Positions 1 to 9,500 of a stretch of DNA of 64,000 nucleotides are shown here, piece after piece. Position numbers and translations under genes: made by a program. Numbering within the stretch: the stretch's first letter is position 1; each line of letters opens with the position of its first letter. Below the pieces are notes generated by a model. It was not told the origin of the DNA and did not search any database. It saw only the letters and a program-made list of their open reading frames with translations. The stretch comes from Bacillota bacterium (lineage in GTDB: Bacteria; Bacillota; Clostridia; Lachnospirales; Lachnospiraceae): assembly GCA_023392535.1 (NCBI GenBank), contig JAEVYY010000026.1, positions 248,001-312,000 on the forward strand, written 5' to 3'.

Positions 1-111
1 ATTACAAATTTATTTCCATGTCATTGTGTCTCATTTGAAGTGAAAGCAGAAATTCATAAAGTAATTCCGATTCATCCGGTAGGTGTTGGTATGCACATTA
101 CAATAGAATAA
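1..111 (+). CDS. C-terminal end of an unidentified protein (partial)
   Basis: An open frame runs from the window edge through 36 codons to a TAA at 109-111. The visible residues include the stretch HKVIPIHPVGVGMHI and end in TIE. The gene begins outside the window, so no start, domain or function can be given. The frame is short enough to be chance, but no other frame reads through this stretch convincingly and the next gene starts 120 bases later. I do not recognise the family. Confidence 0.4.
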   Translation: MTNLFPCHCVSFEVKAEIHKVIPIHPVGVGMHITIE

Positions 112-232
112 TAATTTCTTAAGAAAATAATAATGATTATAAACGATAACATATGTTATAACTGCTAATAGAATGGTGATTTTATGACTACGTAGCGTGT
201 ATTATAAAGCACAAATAAGGATGAAGATTTCT
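112..232. promoter_or_regulatory. Leader of the amidase gene with a 14-bp perfect palindrome at 146-159
   Basis: This AT-rich gap precedes the amidase gene. It contains the perfect palindrome ATAACATATGTTAT at 146-159, which could be an operator, and the weak SD-like AAGGATGA just before the chosen ATG at 233. No convincing -35/-10 pair was assigned. The regulatory role is inferred only from symmetry and position. Confidence 0.25.
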
Positions 233-1273
233 ATGGATCAGAAAAGAACGAAAGCAAATATGCAGCTCGTGGATCTAAAGGCAGACAGGCCCAATAAAAC
301 AAGATCTAAGGCGAATCCGGTAACTGTGAAAAGAAAAAAAGCAACAGTAGGCACGGTAGGAAAAAATTCGAAAAGTGTCAGAAGAAAGAAAAATGAACTG
401 CAAATGATTGGAAAAAGACCAGATAGTAGAAATAACGCAAAAGTAATTCGGGCGGATGTTATAACGAATCTGGATATTATTGGCGAAGAAAAGACCTGCA
501 TACGGAAAAACAGGACGACACAGATACAAGTAAGTGAGAAAAATAGGCGGAGACAAAAGAAAAGAAGAAAAGCAATTCGATTAAGAATTATTTTCGGAAT
601 CTGTATACTGATTTTGATAGCGGTCATAGGCATGTTGATAAAATCAATTTATAATAGGCTGCCAGTGGATAATCCGGTTTCAATCATGGAAGATATATTT
701 CCAAACGTTCAGGAAGTCGCTATGCCAGACATCGTAGAAGATTTTCTGGATGTGAATGAATACTCAAGACCTGGAGAGGCCATTGGTAAAGTAAAAAATA
801 TATTTGTACACTATACAGCAAATCCAGGTACATCCGCCATGCAGAATCGCAGTTATTTTCAAAGTCTTGCAGAAACGGGAGAAAGAGCGGCCAGTGCGCA
901 TTTTATTATAGGGTATGATGGAGAAATCATTCAGTGTATTCCATTGGATGAAATTGCATGTGCAGTGATCGATCGTAACTATGATTCCATATCAATAGAG
1001 TGCTGTTATCAGGATGAAGATGGACATTTTACAGAATCTACATACGAATCGTTATTACAGTTGACAACATGGCTGCTGGAGAAATACAATCTATCAGAAG
1101 AGGATGTGTTGCGGCATTACGATGCTAGTGGTAAGTTATGTCCTAAATATTATGTGGATTATCCAGAAGCATGGGATACATTTAAAGCCAACTTGCAAAA
1201 ATTCGATGAGGGTAGTGATTCCTTCGTAAAAATGGATCAACTATCTGGTACCTTAGTTACAGAAAAAAGATGA
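233..1273 (+). CDS. Membrane-anchored N-acetylmuramoyl-L-alanine amidase (Amidase_2/PGRP-like)
   Basis: Predicted peptidoglycan amidase that would cleave the bond between N-acetylmuramic acid and L-alanine outside the membrane. The 346-residue protein has a strikingly basic cytoplasmic N-terminus of about 115 residues (many Lys/Arg), one membrane segment near residues 116-136, a linker, and an Amidase_2 domain from about residue 185. The probable zinc ligands are visible: His193 in FVHYTA, His295 in RHYDASG and Cys303 in KLCPKYY; the SIE motif follows the family pattern. I chose ATG 233 because AAGGATGA lies upstream; a GTG at 197 and an ATG at 221 are in frame but have no spaced ribosome binding site. 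The substrate is inferred from the family. The long basic tail is unusual and might bind nucleic acid or acidic lipids. Confidence 0.8.
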   Translation: MDQKRTKANMQLVDLKADRPNKTRSKANPVTVKRKKATVGTVGKNSKSVRRKKNELQMIGKRPDSRNNAKVIRADVITNLDIIGEEKTCIRKNRTTQIQVSEKNRRRQKKRRKAIRLRIIFGICILILIAVIGMLIKSIYNRLPVDNPVSIMEDIFPNVQEVAMPDIVEDFLDVNEYSRPGEAIGKVKNIFVHYTANPGTSAMQNRSYFQSLAETGERAASAHFIIGYDGEIIQCIPLDEIACAVIDRNYDSISIECCYQDEDGHFTESTYESLLQLTTWLLEKYNLSEEDVLRHYDASGKLCPKYYVDYPEAWDTFKANLQKFDEGSDSFVKMDQLSGTLVTEKR

Positions 1274-1364
1274 TAATTTCATTTTAGTATGATAAAATGA
1301 AGATATTATAGATTGTTTTTTATAGGATATTGCATATAAAGAATGACACACGGAGGTATTACAT

Positions 1365-3065
1365 ATGAGAAAAGTGGCAAATGGAAGGGTTGGTTTTTTT
1401 GGTTCTATCGCATTTAAGATTATGTTGTTAGTGCTGGTATCTGTATTTATTTCAAGCGTGATTACGGTCATCAGCATTGTACCAAATGTGGCCGCACATT
1501 TGACGAAATCTACGGAAAACAGCATGCTGGATCTGGTAGATTCTTATGGAAAAATTATTAAATTGTCAGAAAGTACAAAAGAAATGAATTATGAAGATTA
1601 TGCAGAAATCCTGAACGGTGTTGGAATCAAAGGAGTGAAATCTGCCTATATCTATTTAGTTGATTCAACAGGTATTATGTTATATCATCCAACTTCGGAA
1701 AAAGTAGGAAACGCAGTGGAAAATGAGGTTGTAAAAGGTCTGGTAAATCAGCTGCAAGGAGGAGAAAAACCAGCAAATGCCACGGTTGAATATAATTTTA
1801 AAGGTGCTATCAAATATGCCGCGTATGATATCTTAGAGAATAATGATATTCTTGTTTTGACGGCAGATGAAGACGATGTGCATGCTTCTATTAGGAATAC
1901 AACACTAAGAGCATATGCTATTATTTTAATGCTGGTAATTTTGTTTGTGGCAATTGCTTATTTTGCAAGTAAGATCGTGACGAAACCGTTACAAATGTTA
2001 ACGGAAGTAATTGATAGAACTGCTGATTTTGATTTCGCCAGTAAAGGGAAGACACATAAATTAATTAATCACAAAGACGAAACTGGTGTCATGGCAAAAG
2101 CTATCAATGATATGAGAATACGATTGCGAGAGATGATCTATAGCTTAGAAGAGACAAGTGAAAATATAAATGATAATGTAGAAAAATTAACAATTGTATC
2201 AAATGATATTAATTCTAGATGTATGGACAATTCAGCTACCACAGAAGAGCTTGCGGCTGGTATGCAGGAAACTGCGGCAACAACGGAAACTATTAGCGCC
2301 AGTATTGAAGGGATGCAGTCAAATGCGGAAGGAATAGACCGTATGACTAAGGGCGGAGAAGAAACTTCTAATATTATCTTAGAGCGCGCAGAGCAATTAA
2401 AAAGGACAACAGAGCAGGCTACCAGACGCACAACAGATATGTATAATGGGGTAAAGAAAAAGACAGAAAAAGCAATAGAGGATTCCAAGGCTGTTGAAAA
2501 AATTAATGAATTAACTAATGTTATCATGGATGTATCATCGCAGACGAGTTTACTCGCATTGAACGCGAGCATCGAAGCGGCAAGAGCAGGTGAGTCAGGC
2601 AGGGGATTTGCTGTAGTTGCAACGGAAATTGGAAAGCTTGCAAATCAGACTTCAAGGACAGTTGAAGATATTACTTTAATTGTGAATGAAGTAAATGGTG
2701 CGGTAACAAATTTAACGGAAAGTCTGAATGATATGATTGAGTTTTTGGAAAAAACGGTGCAAAATGATTTTTTCAGTTTTGCAGAAGTAAGTACGCAATA
2801 TAGTGAGGACGCCAATACATTTAAGAACAGCATGAATCAGATCGGCGATGCCACTCATGAGTTAATAATTTCCATTTCAGAAATATCCGATTCTTTGATC
2901 GGAATCAATACGACAGTCGGTGAATCTTCAGCGGGAGTTACTGATATTGCTGAAAAAACATCAGAAGTAGTAACGAAAACAACAAATAATTTTGAGATTG
3001 TAAATAAATGCAAGGAAAGTGTGGAAAAACTACAAAAGATAGCAGAACAGTTTACGTTGGATTAG
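1365..3065 (+). CDS. Methyl-accepting chemotaxis protein with extracellular Cache-type sensor
   Basis: Transmembrane chemoreceptor of 566 residues. A first membrane segment near residues 13-38 is followed by an extracellular Cache-like sensor (about 39-180, with the YIYLVDSTGIMLYHP strand typical of Cache folds), a second membrane segment (about 184-204), a HAMP linker beginning at the KPLQMLTEVID stretch, and a long cytoplasmic signalling coiled coil. The conserved CheA/CheW-contacting hairpin tip is present (SLLALNASIEAARAGESGRGFAVVA). The ligand is unknown. A good GGAGG site precedes ATG 1365. No other chemotaxis gene is nearby, so it is an orphan receptor. The gene ends in a symmetric terminator shared with convergent pyrG. 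Confidence 0.93.
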   Translation: MRKVANGRVGFFGSIAFKIMLLVLVSVFISSVITVISIVPNVAAHLTKSTENSMLDLVDSYGKIIKLSESTKEMNYEDYAEILNGVGIKGVKSAYIYLVDSTGIMLYHPTSEKVGNAVENEVVKGLVNQLQGGEKPANATVEYNFKGAIKYAAYDILENNDILVLTADEDDVHASIRNTTLRAYAIILMLVILFVAIAYFASKIVTKPLQMLTEVIDRTADFDFASKGKTHKLINHKDETGVMAKAINDMRIRLREMIYSLEETSENINDNVEKLTIVSNDINSRCMDNSATTEELAAGMQETAATTETISASIEGMQSNAEGIDRMTKGGEETSNIILERAEQLKRTTEQATRRTTDMYNGVKKKTEKAIEDSKAVEKINELTNVIMDVSSQTSLLALNASIEAARAGESGRGFAVVATEIGKLANQTSRTVEDITLIVNEVNGAVTNLTESLNDMIEFLEKTVQNDFFSFAEVSTQYSEDANTFKNSMNQIGDATHELIISISEISDSLIGINTTVGESSAGVTDIAEKTSEVVTKTTNNFEIVNKCKESVEKLQKIAEQFTLD

Positions 3066-3071
3066 ATGTAG

Positions 3072-3110
3072 AATCAAAAAAAGGGAATGGATCCATTCCC
3101 TTTTTTGATT
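3072..3110. terminator. Bidirectional intrinsic terminator between the chemoreceptor and pyrG
   Basis: A nearly perfect inverted repeat centred on GGATCC (3089-3094) has a GGGAAT/ATTCCC stem flanked by A7 on the left and T6 on the right, so it works as a U-tract hairpin in both directions. It lies between two convergent genes. Confidence 0.9.
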
Positions 3111-3121
3111 CTCAGATGATC

Positions 3122-4729
3122 TTATTTATTCTTATTTTTTAAAGCAGCACCTACAAAACCTTTAAATAGGGGATGCGGTCTGTTTGGTCTTGATTTTAAT
3201 TCTGGATGTCCTTGTGTCGCAACAAAAAATGGATGATCCGGGAGCTCACACATCTCAACAATACGTCCATCTGGTGATATACCAGATAATTTCATACCAT
3301 GTTCTATTAATATATTTCTGAAGTCATTATTTACTTCATAACGGTGTCGATGTCTTTCGTGTATCGTTTCTTCGCCAAATAATTCATAAGCCTTTGTTTT
3401 CTTATCCAAAACACATGGATAAGAACCGAGTCTTAAAGTACCGCCTATATCTTCTACGCCATTTTGATCAGGCATTAAGGCGATGACAGGATGCGTAGTG
3501 GAAGAGTTAAACTCAATACTATTGGCATCATGATAATTAACTACGTTTCTGGCAAATTCTACGATGGACAATTGCATGCCAAGACAGATACCTAGAAAAG
3601 GTATTTGATTGACTCTGGCATATTGTATGGAAATAATCATACCATCAATACCGCGATCCCCAAATCCGCCAGGAACAATAACAGCATCGACATCTTTTAA
3701 ATTCTCTGCTACATTTTCTTCTGTGACTAATTCTGAATCAATCCATTTTAGATTTACTGTAGTTCTGTGTGAAATACCACCATGTTTTAAAGCTTCTACA
3801 ACACTGATATAGGCATCATGCAACTGAATGTATTTACCCACAAGCGCAATATTCACTTCGCTGGTAGGGGATTTTAAAGATTCCACCATGCTGTTCCAAT
3901 CCGTAAGATCAGGTTCTGGGCATTCCAATTTCAGGCATTCACAAGCTACCTGCGCCAAACGTTCTTTCTCCATAGCAAGAGGAGCTTCATATAGATATTC
4001 CACATCCAGGTTCTGAAGGACATGATTACTTGGTATATTACAGAATAGAGAGATTTTATCTTTCATCTGCGTATCAATCGGATGTTCACTTCTGCAAACG
4101 ATGATATCAGGTTGGATACCCATACCTTGTAACTCTTTTACACTAGCCTGAGTAGGTTTTGTCTTCATTTCCTGAGAAGCCTTTAAATAAGGAATGAGAG
4201 TTACATGAATTAAAATCGCATTTTCTCTTCCAACCTCATGTTGGAACTGACGAATTGATTCCAAAAATGGCTGACTTTCAATATCACCTACCGTACCGCC
4301 AACTTCAATAATAGCGATTCGGGTCTCTTTATCGGTAAAATTTCTATAAAAACGGCTCTTGATTTCGTTCGTAATATGGGGTATGACCTGAACGGTTCCG
4401 CCACCATAAGCGCCTTTTCTTTCTTTTTGCAAAACGGACCAATAAATTTTTCCAGTCGTTACATTAGAATTCTTGTCCAAACTTTCATCTATAAATCTTT
4501 CATAATGACCAAGATCAAGATCGGTCTCCGCACCATCATCTGTAACAAATACTTCGCCATGCTGAATAGGGTTCATAGTCCCTGGATCAATATTGATATA
4601 AGGATCAAATTTTTGCATAGTTACCTTGTAGCCGCGCGCTTTCAATAGCCTTCCTAAGGAAGCTGCTGTGATTCCTTTTCCAAGACCGGATACAACGCCA
4701 CCTGTTACAAATACATATTTTACTGCCAT
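3122..4729 (-). CDS. pyrG: CTP synthase
   Basis: Converts UTP to CTP using ATP and glutamine, the last step of pyrimidine nucleotide synthesis, in the cytoplasm. The 535-residue protein has the usual family length. The N-terminal synthetase domain begins KYVFVTGGVVSGLGKGI with the P-loop-like GLGKG; the C-terminal class I glutamine amidotransferase domain shows the nucleophile motif FLGICLGMQ and the HPE motif near the end (QGHPELKSRP). The start is preceded by AAGGAGATTCGAT. The gene stands alone, transcribed away from ftsH. Its leader has a T6 tract about 25 bases before the start, but I could not draw a convincing attenuator stem. Confidence 0.97.
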   Translation of the reverse strand: MAVKYVFVTGGVVSGLGKGITAASLGRLLKARGYKVTMQKFDPYINIDPGTMNPIQHGEVFVTDDGAETDLDLGHYERFIDESLDKNSNVTTGKIYWSVLQKERKGAYGGGTVQVIPHITNEIKSRFYRNFTDKETRIAIIEVGGTVGDIESQPFLESIRQFQHEVGRENAILIHVTLIPYLKASQEMKTKPTQASVKELQGMGIQPDIIVCRSEHPIDTQMKDKISLFCNIPSNHVLQNLDVEYLYEAPLAMEKERLAQVACECLKLECPEPDLTDWNSMVESLKSPTSEVNIALVGKYIQLHDAYISVVEALKHGGISHRTTVNLKWIDSELVTEENVAENLKDVDAVIVPGGFGDRGIDGMIISIQYARVNQIPFLGICLGMQLSIVEFARNVVNYHDANSIEFNSSTTHPVIALMPDQNGVEDIGGTLRLGSYPCVLDKKTKAYELFGEETIHERHRHRYEVNNDFRNILIEHGMKLSGISPDGRIVEMCELPDHPFFVATQGHPELKSRPNRPHPLFKGFVGAALKNKNK

Positions 4730-5154
4730 ATCGAATCTCCTTCTCTTCTATAAAAAAGACGCCGAATCATCGCAGATCAAAATCCCGAAGATAATAACGC
4801 CTATCAATCAATTTAAAAAAATACCTATCTATTGTATAATAGTTCAAACAGAAAAGCCAGCGCTTTTTTAAAAATACCTTAATCTGTAAAAATCTAATCT
4901 TAATATAAGTATTAAATACTAATGTAATATAGTATACTACACAGATGGAATACATTACTAGCCTAAAAAATAATTATATCGAAATAGATAAAAACATAGG
5001 ATAGTAATTTATGCACATTTAATAAAGTTTTTATAGATAAAGATTTTTTTTCATAATAAATGAGTTGATTTATGATGATTCTATCTTTATACTTAAATAA
5101 GGTATACAAAGTAAAAGAAATACCCAAATTGTAACAATGTTGAGGAGATTTGTG
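4730..5154. promoter_or_regulatory. Divergent intergenic region between pyrG and ftsH
   Basis: This 425-bp AT-rich gap separates the divergently transcribed pyrG and ftsH. On the forward strand it contains the ftsH promoter listed separately. On the reverse strand a TTGAAC...TATTTT pair (18-bp spacer, around 4820-4850) could serve pyrG. TATAAT is also readable forward at 4835-4840. No gene is supported here; the short open frames lack ribosome binding sites and family resemblance. Confidence 0.5.
5065..5093 (+). promoter_or_regulatory. Sigma-A-type promoter of ftsH
   Basis: TTGATT at 5065-5070 and TATACT at 5088-5093 are separated by exactly 17 bp. Transcription would begin near 5100 and give a leader of about 55 nt before ftsH. 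This is read directly from the sequence and not tested. Confidence 0.65.
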
Positions 5155-7365
5155 ATGGAAGATCAAGAAAATAAATTAAATCCTTACGATGGAGGGAATG
5201 GTATTAATAATAATCGTAATACACCACCTGGAGGAGGAAATAATCCGAATGGCAATAAAGGGAATGGGCAGGCACCGAAAAAGCAAAGCCTGGTACTTTT
5301 GCTTGTGGCAGCACTTATTTCTTTATTATGTATGAGCTATTTTATGCGCATAATAAGCGGTGGAGTGAATGAAGTCACATATAATGAATTTCTGCAAATG
5401 GTGGAAGATGGAAAGGTGAAAAGCGTAGAGCTTGCATCGGATAGGATCAATATTACGATGAAAGAAGATGCTGATACGGCTCAAAATAGTAGTCCTTTGC
5501 AAATGAAACAGCAAACGGTGACATATTATACGGGCAATGTAGCCGATGATACATTGGTACATTACTTGATTGAAAATAAGGTGGATGTCAAGGGCGAAGT
5601 ACAGGATAATTCCGGGTTACTGCTGTCAATACTCTTAACTTACGTTCTTCCGATTGCTCTGGTATGGGTCGTTTTAAGTTTACTCTTTAAAAAAATGTCC
5701 AGTGGTGGCGGACCTATGGGAGTCGGTAAGAGCAATGCAAAAGTATATGTACAAAAAGAAACGGGTATTACCTTTAAAGATGTAGCCGGGGAAGATGAGG
5801 CTAAGGAATCTTTACAGGAGGTAGTAGATTTTCTGCACAATCCGTCAAGATATGCAAAGATAGGTGCAAAACTTCCGAAAGGCGCATTGCTGGTGGGCCC
5901 TCCGGGTACCGGTAAGACGTTACTTGCAAAAGCAGTAGCAGGAGAAGCGAAAGTTCCTTTCTTTTCACTTGCGGGCTCTGACTTTATAGAGATGTATGTA
6001 GGTGTAGGAGCATCCAGGGTGAGAGATTTATTTAAAGAAGCTACTAAAAATGCTCCTTGTATTATTTTTATTGATGAGATCGATGCGATTGGGCGAAGCA
6101 GAGATTCTAAATTTGGTGGAGGCAATGAAGAAAGAGAACAGACATTAAATCAATTGCTTTCGGAAATGGATGGGTTCGATACTTCCAAAGGGGTCTTAAT
6201 ACTGGCGGCGACAAATAGACCTGAGATATTGGATAAAGCACTACTGCGTCCGGGTCGTTTTGATAGGCGCGTTATTGTAGACAAACCAGATTTGAAAGGA
6301 CGTGTCGAGATTTTAAAAGTCCATGCAAAAGATGTGCTTATGGACGATAGTGTCGATTTTGATTCGATTGCATTGGCAACCAGTGGCGCAGTTGGTTCGG
6401 ATCTTGCGAATATGATTAATGAAGCCGCAATCAATGCGGTGAAAGAAGGCAGAGAATACGTTTGTCAGAAGGATCTATTTGAAGCAGTAGAGCTAGTGCT
6501 GGTCGGAAAAGAGAAGAAGGACCGGATCATGGGGCCGGAAGAGAGAAAAATCGTTTCTTATCATGAAGTTGGTCACGCATTGGTAAGTGCATTACAAAAG
6601 AATTCGGAACCGGTACAGAAAATTACAATTGTACCAAGAACGATGGGAGCATTAGGTTATGTTATGCATGTACCAGAGGAAGAAAAATTTCTCAATACAG
6701 AAGCAGAATTACGGGATATGTTGGTAAGTCTGGTAGCAGGGCGTGCTGCTGAGGAAATTGTGTTTGAAACAGTTACCACTGGTGCTGCAAATGATATTGA
6801 AAAGGCTACTGGCATAGCCAGAGCTATGGTAACGCAATATGGTATGAGCAAAAAATTCGGGTTGGTCGGTCTGGAAACGGTGGAAAGCAAATATTTGGAT
6901 GGACGTGTTGCATTAAATTGCAGTGACACCACAGCAGCCGATATTGATATAGAAATTACGAAGATCCTGAAAGACAGTTATAAGCAAGCGAAAAAACTGT
7001 TAAAGGAGAATCGTCAGGTGATGGATAAGCTTGCTGCGCATTTAATTGAAAAAGAAACTATTACAGGCAAAGAATTTATGAAGATTTTCCGTTTGGAGAA
7101 AGGGATTCCAGAACCAAAGGAGGAAAAAACAGATAAATTAAACGTGGAAGTTTCTGATAAGCAGGATGATACAAAAGAGGTCTTAACAGAAACTACAATT
7201 TCAACAGAGCAAAAAGAATCCATAGCGCAACTGCCTGAAGATTTTACGGAAGAAACAAGGCAGCAAAAACCAGTTGATGACAGAAGCGAAGAAGAAAAAA
7301 AATTTGCAGATGTTCTGCAACAACGTGTTTACCAGAACCATGACAATAATAACAGTGCAAATTAA
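5155..7365 (+). CDS. ftsH: ATP-dependent zinc metalloprotease FtsH
   Basis: Membrane-bound AAA+ protease that degrades misfolded and regulatory membrane and cytoplasmic proteins. The 736-residue protein has an Asn/Gly-rich N-terminus, a membrane segment near residues 43-65, an extracellular loop, a second membrane segment around 155-180, the AAA+ module with Walker A GPPGTGKT at 248-255 and Walker B FIDEIDAIG, the SRH RPGRFDRR, and the zinc site HEVGH near residue 470. The usual sequence there is HEAGH, so Val is a mild variant that keeps HExxH. The last 80 or so residues are an acidic, Lys/Gln-rich tail beyond the core. I chose ATG 5155 because GAGGAGA ends 7 bases upstream; an ATG at 5137 would overlap that site. 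Confidence 0.97.
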   Translation: MEDQENKLNPYDGGNGINNNRNTPPGGGNNPNGNKGNGQAPKKQSLVLLLVAALISLLCMSYFMRIISGGVNEVTYNEFLQMVEDGKVKSVELASDRINITMKEDADTAQNSSPLQMKQQTVTYYTGNVADDTLVHYLIENKVDVKGEVQDNSGLLLSILLTYVLPIALVWVVLSLLFKKMSSGGGPMGVGKSNAKVYVQKETGITFKDVAGEDEAKESLQEVVDFLHNPSRYAKIGAKLPKGALLVGPPGTGKTLLAKAVAGEAKVPFFSLAGSDFIEMYVGVGASRVRDLFKEATKNAPCIIFIDEIDAIGRSRDSKFGGGNEEREQTLNQLLSEMDGFDTSKGVLILAATNRPEILDKALLRPGRFDRRVIVDKPDLKGRVEILKVHAKDVLMDDSVDFDSIALATSGAVGSDLANMINEAAINAVKEGREYVCQKDLFEAVELVLVGKEKKDRIMGPEERKIVSYHEVGHALVSALQKNSEPVQKITIVPRTMGALGYVMHVPEEEKFLNTEAELRDMLVSLVAGRAAEEIVFETVTTGAANDIEKATGIARAMVTQYGMSKKFGLVGLETVESKYLDGRVALNCSDTTAADIDIEITKILKDSYKQAKKLLKENRQVMDKLAAHLIEKETITGKEFMKIFRLEKGIPEPKEEKTDKLNVEVSDKQDDTKEVLTETTISTEQKESIAQLPEDFTEETRQQKPVDDRSEEEKKFADVLQQRVYQNHDNNNSAN

Positions 7366-7396
7366 TGTGAAGTGGGATATTGTTCACTTGTAAACA

Positions 7397-7434
7397 GAAA
7401 AGACTTGAGTATTTCTACTTAAGTCTTTTCTTAT
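7397..7434 (+). terminator. Intrinsic terminator after ftsH
   Basis: GAAAAGACTTGAGTA and its near-perfect complement TACTTAAGTCTTTTC surround a TTTC loop, with a T-rich 3' side. It lies just after the ftsH stop and before uvrC. Confidence 0.8.
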
Positions 7435-7494
7435 ACAAACCAGTCACACGCTGTTAAATTAACAATGAGAATTATATAGCAAAGAGGAATCCCA

Positions 7495-9375
7495 ATGGAG
7501 CAATTATTTGATATTGAGGCGGAATTAAAGAAGCTGCCAGATAAACCTGGTGTATATATAATGCATGATAAAAATGATGTCATCATATATGTAGGAAAAG
7601 CAATTATATTGAAAAATAGAGTGAAATCTTATTTTCGTTCCAGTACAAAAAAAACTATGAAAATACAAAAGATGGTATCTCAGATCGCAAGGTTTGAGTA
7701 TATCGTAACGGATTCAGAATTAGAAGCTCTCGTTCTTGAGAATAACTTAATAAAAGAATATAGTCCTAAATACAATACCATGTTAAAGGATGATAAGACA
7801 TATCCTTATATTAAAGTAACAGTGAATGAGGCATATCCGAGAATTCTTTTTTCGCGATCAATGAAAAAGGATAAATCAAAATATTTTGGTCCTTTTACTA
7901 GCGCGGCTGCCGTAAAAGACACAATCGAATTAATTAATAAATTGTACAAATTACGAACATGCAACAAAGTCTTTCCGAGGGATATCGGAAAAGACAGACC
8001 TTGTCTGAATCACCAGATAAAACAATGCATGGCTCCCTGCCAGGGCTATATTACACAAGGAGAATATGGCAAAAGAGTGGAAAAAGCGCTGGAATTTTTA
8101 AATGGTAATTACAAACCGATCATTCGCGAACTTCAGGAAAAAATGCAGGATGCTGCTGAAAATCTGGATTATGAAGCAGCCATTGAATATCGTGAGTTGC
8201 TATCCAGTATCAAGATGGTGACACAGAAACAAAAAATTACCGATAGTGATTTTGAAGACAAAGATGTCATTGCACTAGCTAAGGGTGAAAGAGATGCTGT
8301 CGTTCAAGTTTTTTTTATTCGGGCAGGGAAACTAATCGGCAGAGAACATTTTTATATGACGCAAGTTTCAGGTGATGTACCAGGGCTGATATTATCTGAT
8401 TTTGTGAAGCAATATTATGCAGGAACGCCATTTATTCCAAAGGAGTTAATACTGCAGGTACAGATGGAAGATACTGAAATTATAGAACAATGGCTGAGTG
8501 CTCGAAAGGGAAATAAGGTTCGTATTAAAGTTCCTAAAATCGGAAGCAAAGAAAAGCTTGTGGAATTAGCAGCAAAAAACGCACTATTAGTCTTAAGTAA
8601 AGACCGGGAACGTATGAAACGTGAAGAAGGAAGGACCATTGGTGCAGTAAAAGAGATCGCAAAAATGCTGCATATGGATACAATCCAAAGAATGGAAGCC
8701 TTTGATATTTCTAATATAAACGGTTTTGAAACGGTGGGATCTATGGTGGTATATGAAAAAGGAAAGCCCAAGAGAAGTGATTACCGTAAATTTAAAATTA
8801 AAACGGTCGCAGGACAAGATGATTATGCTTGTATGAGGGAAGTATTGACCCGAAGACTCCAGCATGGTCTAAAAGAAAAGATTGAGCTGGATACGAAAGA
8901 AATCGATCATGAATTGGGAAGTTTCACCAAATTTCCGGATTTGATACTTATGGATGGTGGACGCGGACAAGTAAATATTGCCATGGAAGTATTGCAAGAG
9001 CTACAAGTGAAAATTGCAGTCTGTGGGATGGTCAAGGATGATAATCACAGAACGAGAGGACTGTATTATAATAACGTAGAACTCCCTATTGATAAGGATT
9101 CCGAGGGCTTTAAATTAATAACAAGAATTCAGGATGAAGCACATCGATTTGCGATTGAATATCATCGCTCTCTTCGTAGTAAGACTCAGGTGAAGTCGAT
9201 TTTGGATGATATTCCGGGAATAGGACCGACCAGAAGAAAATCACTGATGAGATATTTCACAAATATTCAGGAAATTAAAGATGCTAAAGTAGAAGAACTA
9301 ATGAAAGTTCCGAATATTCCAAACAATATTGCAGAAGATATCTATACTTTTTTTCATAAGGAACATATGGAGTAG
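7495..9375 (+). CDS. uvrC: Excinuclease ABC subunit C
   Basis: Nuclease subunit of nucleotide-excision repair, which makes both incisions around a lesion bound by UvrB. The 626-residue protein shows the GIY-YIG endonuclease domain at the start (KPGVYIMHDK, then IIYVGKA), the Cys-containing region CLNHQIKQCMAPCQGYI, a UVR motif for UvrB binding near 203-238, the RNase H-like second nuclease domain (FDISNINGFETVGSMVVYEKG and LILMDGGRGQV) and a C-terminal helix-hairpin-helix (IPGIGPTRRKSLM). The start has an AGAGGAAT site. It sits between ftsH and the carbon-control cluster beginning with hprK. Confidence 0.97.
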   Translation: MEQLFDIEAELKKLPDKPGVYIMHDKNDVIIYVGKAIILKNRVKSYFRSSTKKTMKIQKMVSQIARFEYIVTDSELEALVLENNLIKEYSPKYNTMLKDDKTYPYIKVTVNEAYPRILFSRSMKKDKSKYFGPFTSAAAVKDTIELINKLYKLRTCNKVFPRDIGKDRPCLNHQIKQCMAPCQGYITQGEYGKRVEKALEFLNGNYKPIIRELQEKMQDAAENLDYEAAIEYRELLSSIKMVTQKQKITDSDFEDKDVIALAKGERDAVVQVFFIRAGKLIGREHFYMTQVSGDVPGLILSDFVKQYYAGTPFIPKELILQVQMEDTEIIEQWLSARKGNKVRIKVPKIGSKEKLVELAAKNALLVLSKDRERMKREEGRTIGAVKEIAKMLHMDTIQRMEAFDISNINGFETVGSMVVYEKGKPKRSDYRKFKIKTVAGQDDYACMREVLTRRLQHGLKEKIELDTKEIDHELGSFTKFPDLILMDGGRGQVNIAMEVLQELQVKIAVCGMVKDDNHRTRGLYYNNVELPIDKDSEGFKLITRIQDEAHRFAIEYHRSLRSKTQVKSILDDIPGIGPTRRKSLMRYFTNIQEIKDAKVEELMKVPNIPNNIAEDIYTFFHKEHME

Positions 9376-9404
9376 TAGTATTTAAAAAGCCTGAATTTTA
9401 GAGA

Positions 9405-9473
9405 GGTGCAACCAATAGTTGACAATACGAAAACTAGAATTGGTGGTGCAACCGATACTCTTCTTCCTATAAT
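9405..9473 (+). promoter_or_regulatory. Promoter with paired GGTGCAACCRATA direct repeats upstream of the XRE regulator
   Basis: Two copies of GGTGCAACCRATA lie at 9405-9417 and 9445-9457, exactly 40 bp apart, followed by TATAAT at 9468-9473. A TTGACA occurs at 9419-9424 but is too far from this -10. The second repeat occupies the -35 position, as expected for a site bound by a regulator. The binding protein is likely the downstream XRE regulator, but that is inference. Confidence 0.5.
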
Positions 9474-9500
9474 AAAGGCAGATAAAGAGGAGGATAAAAT

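Noticed and set aside
4741..4800. Attenuator in the pyrG leader
   Set aside because: A T6 tract is present on the reverse strand, but no stem of adequate length could be drawn before it.
5640..6125. Long antisense open frame inside ftsH
   Set aside because: It is a codon-bias shadow of ftsH with no start signal; similar antisense frames occur in other genes of the window.
9405..9457. Two direct repeats as a possible CRISPR remnant
   Set aside because: Only two 13-base copies exist, in a promoter, with no spacer-like units or cas genes.
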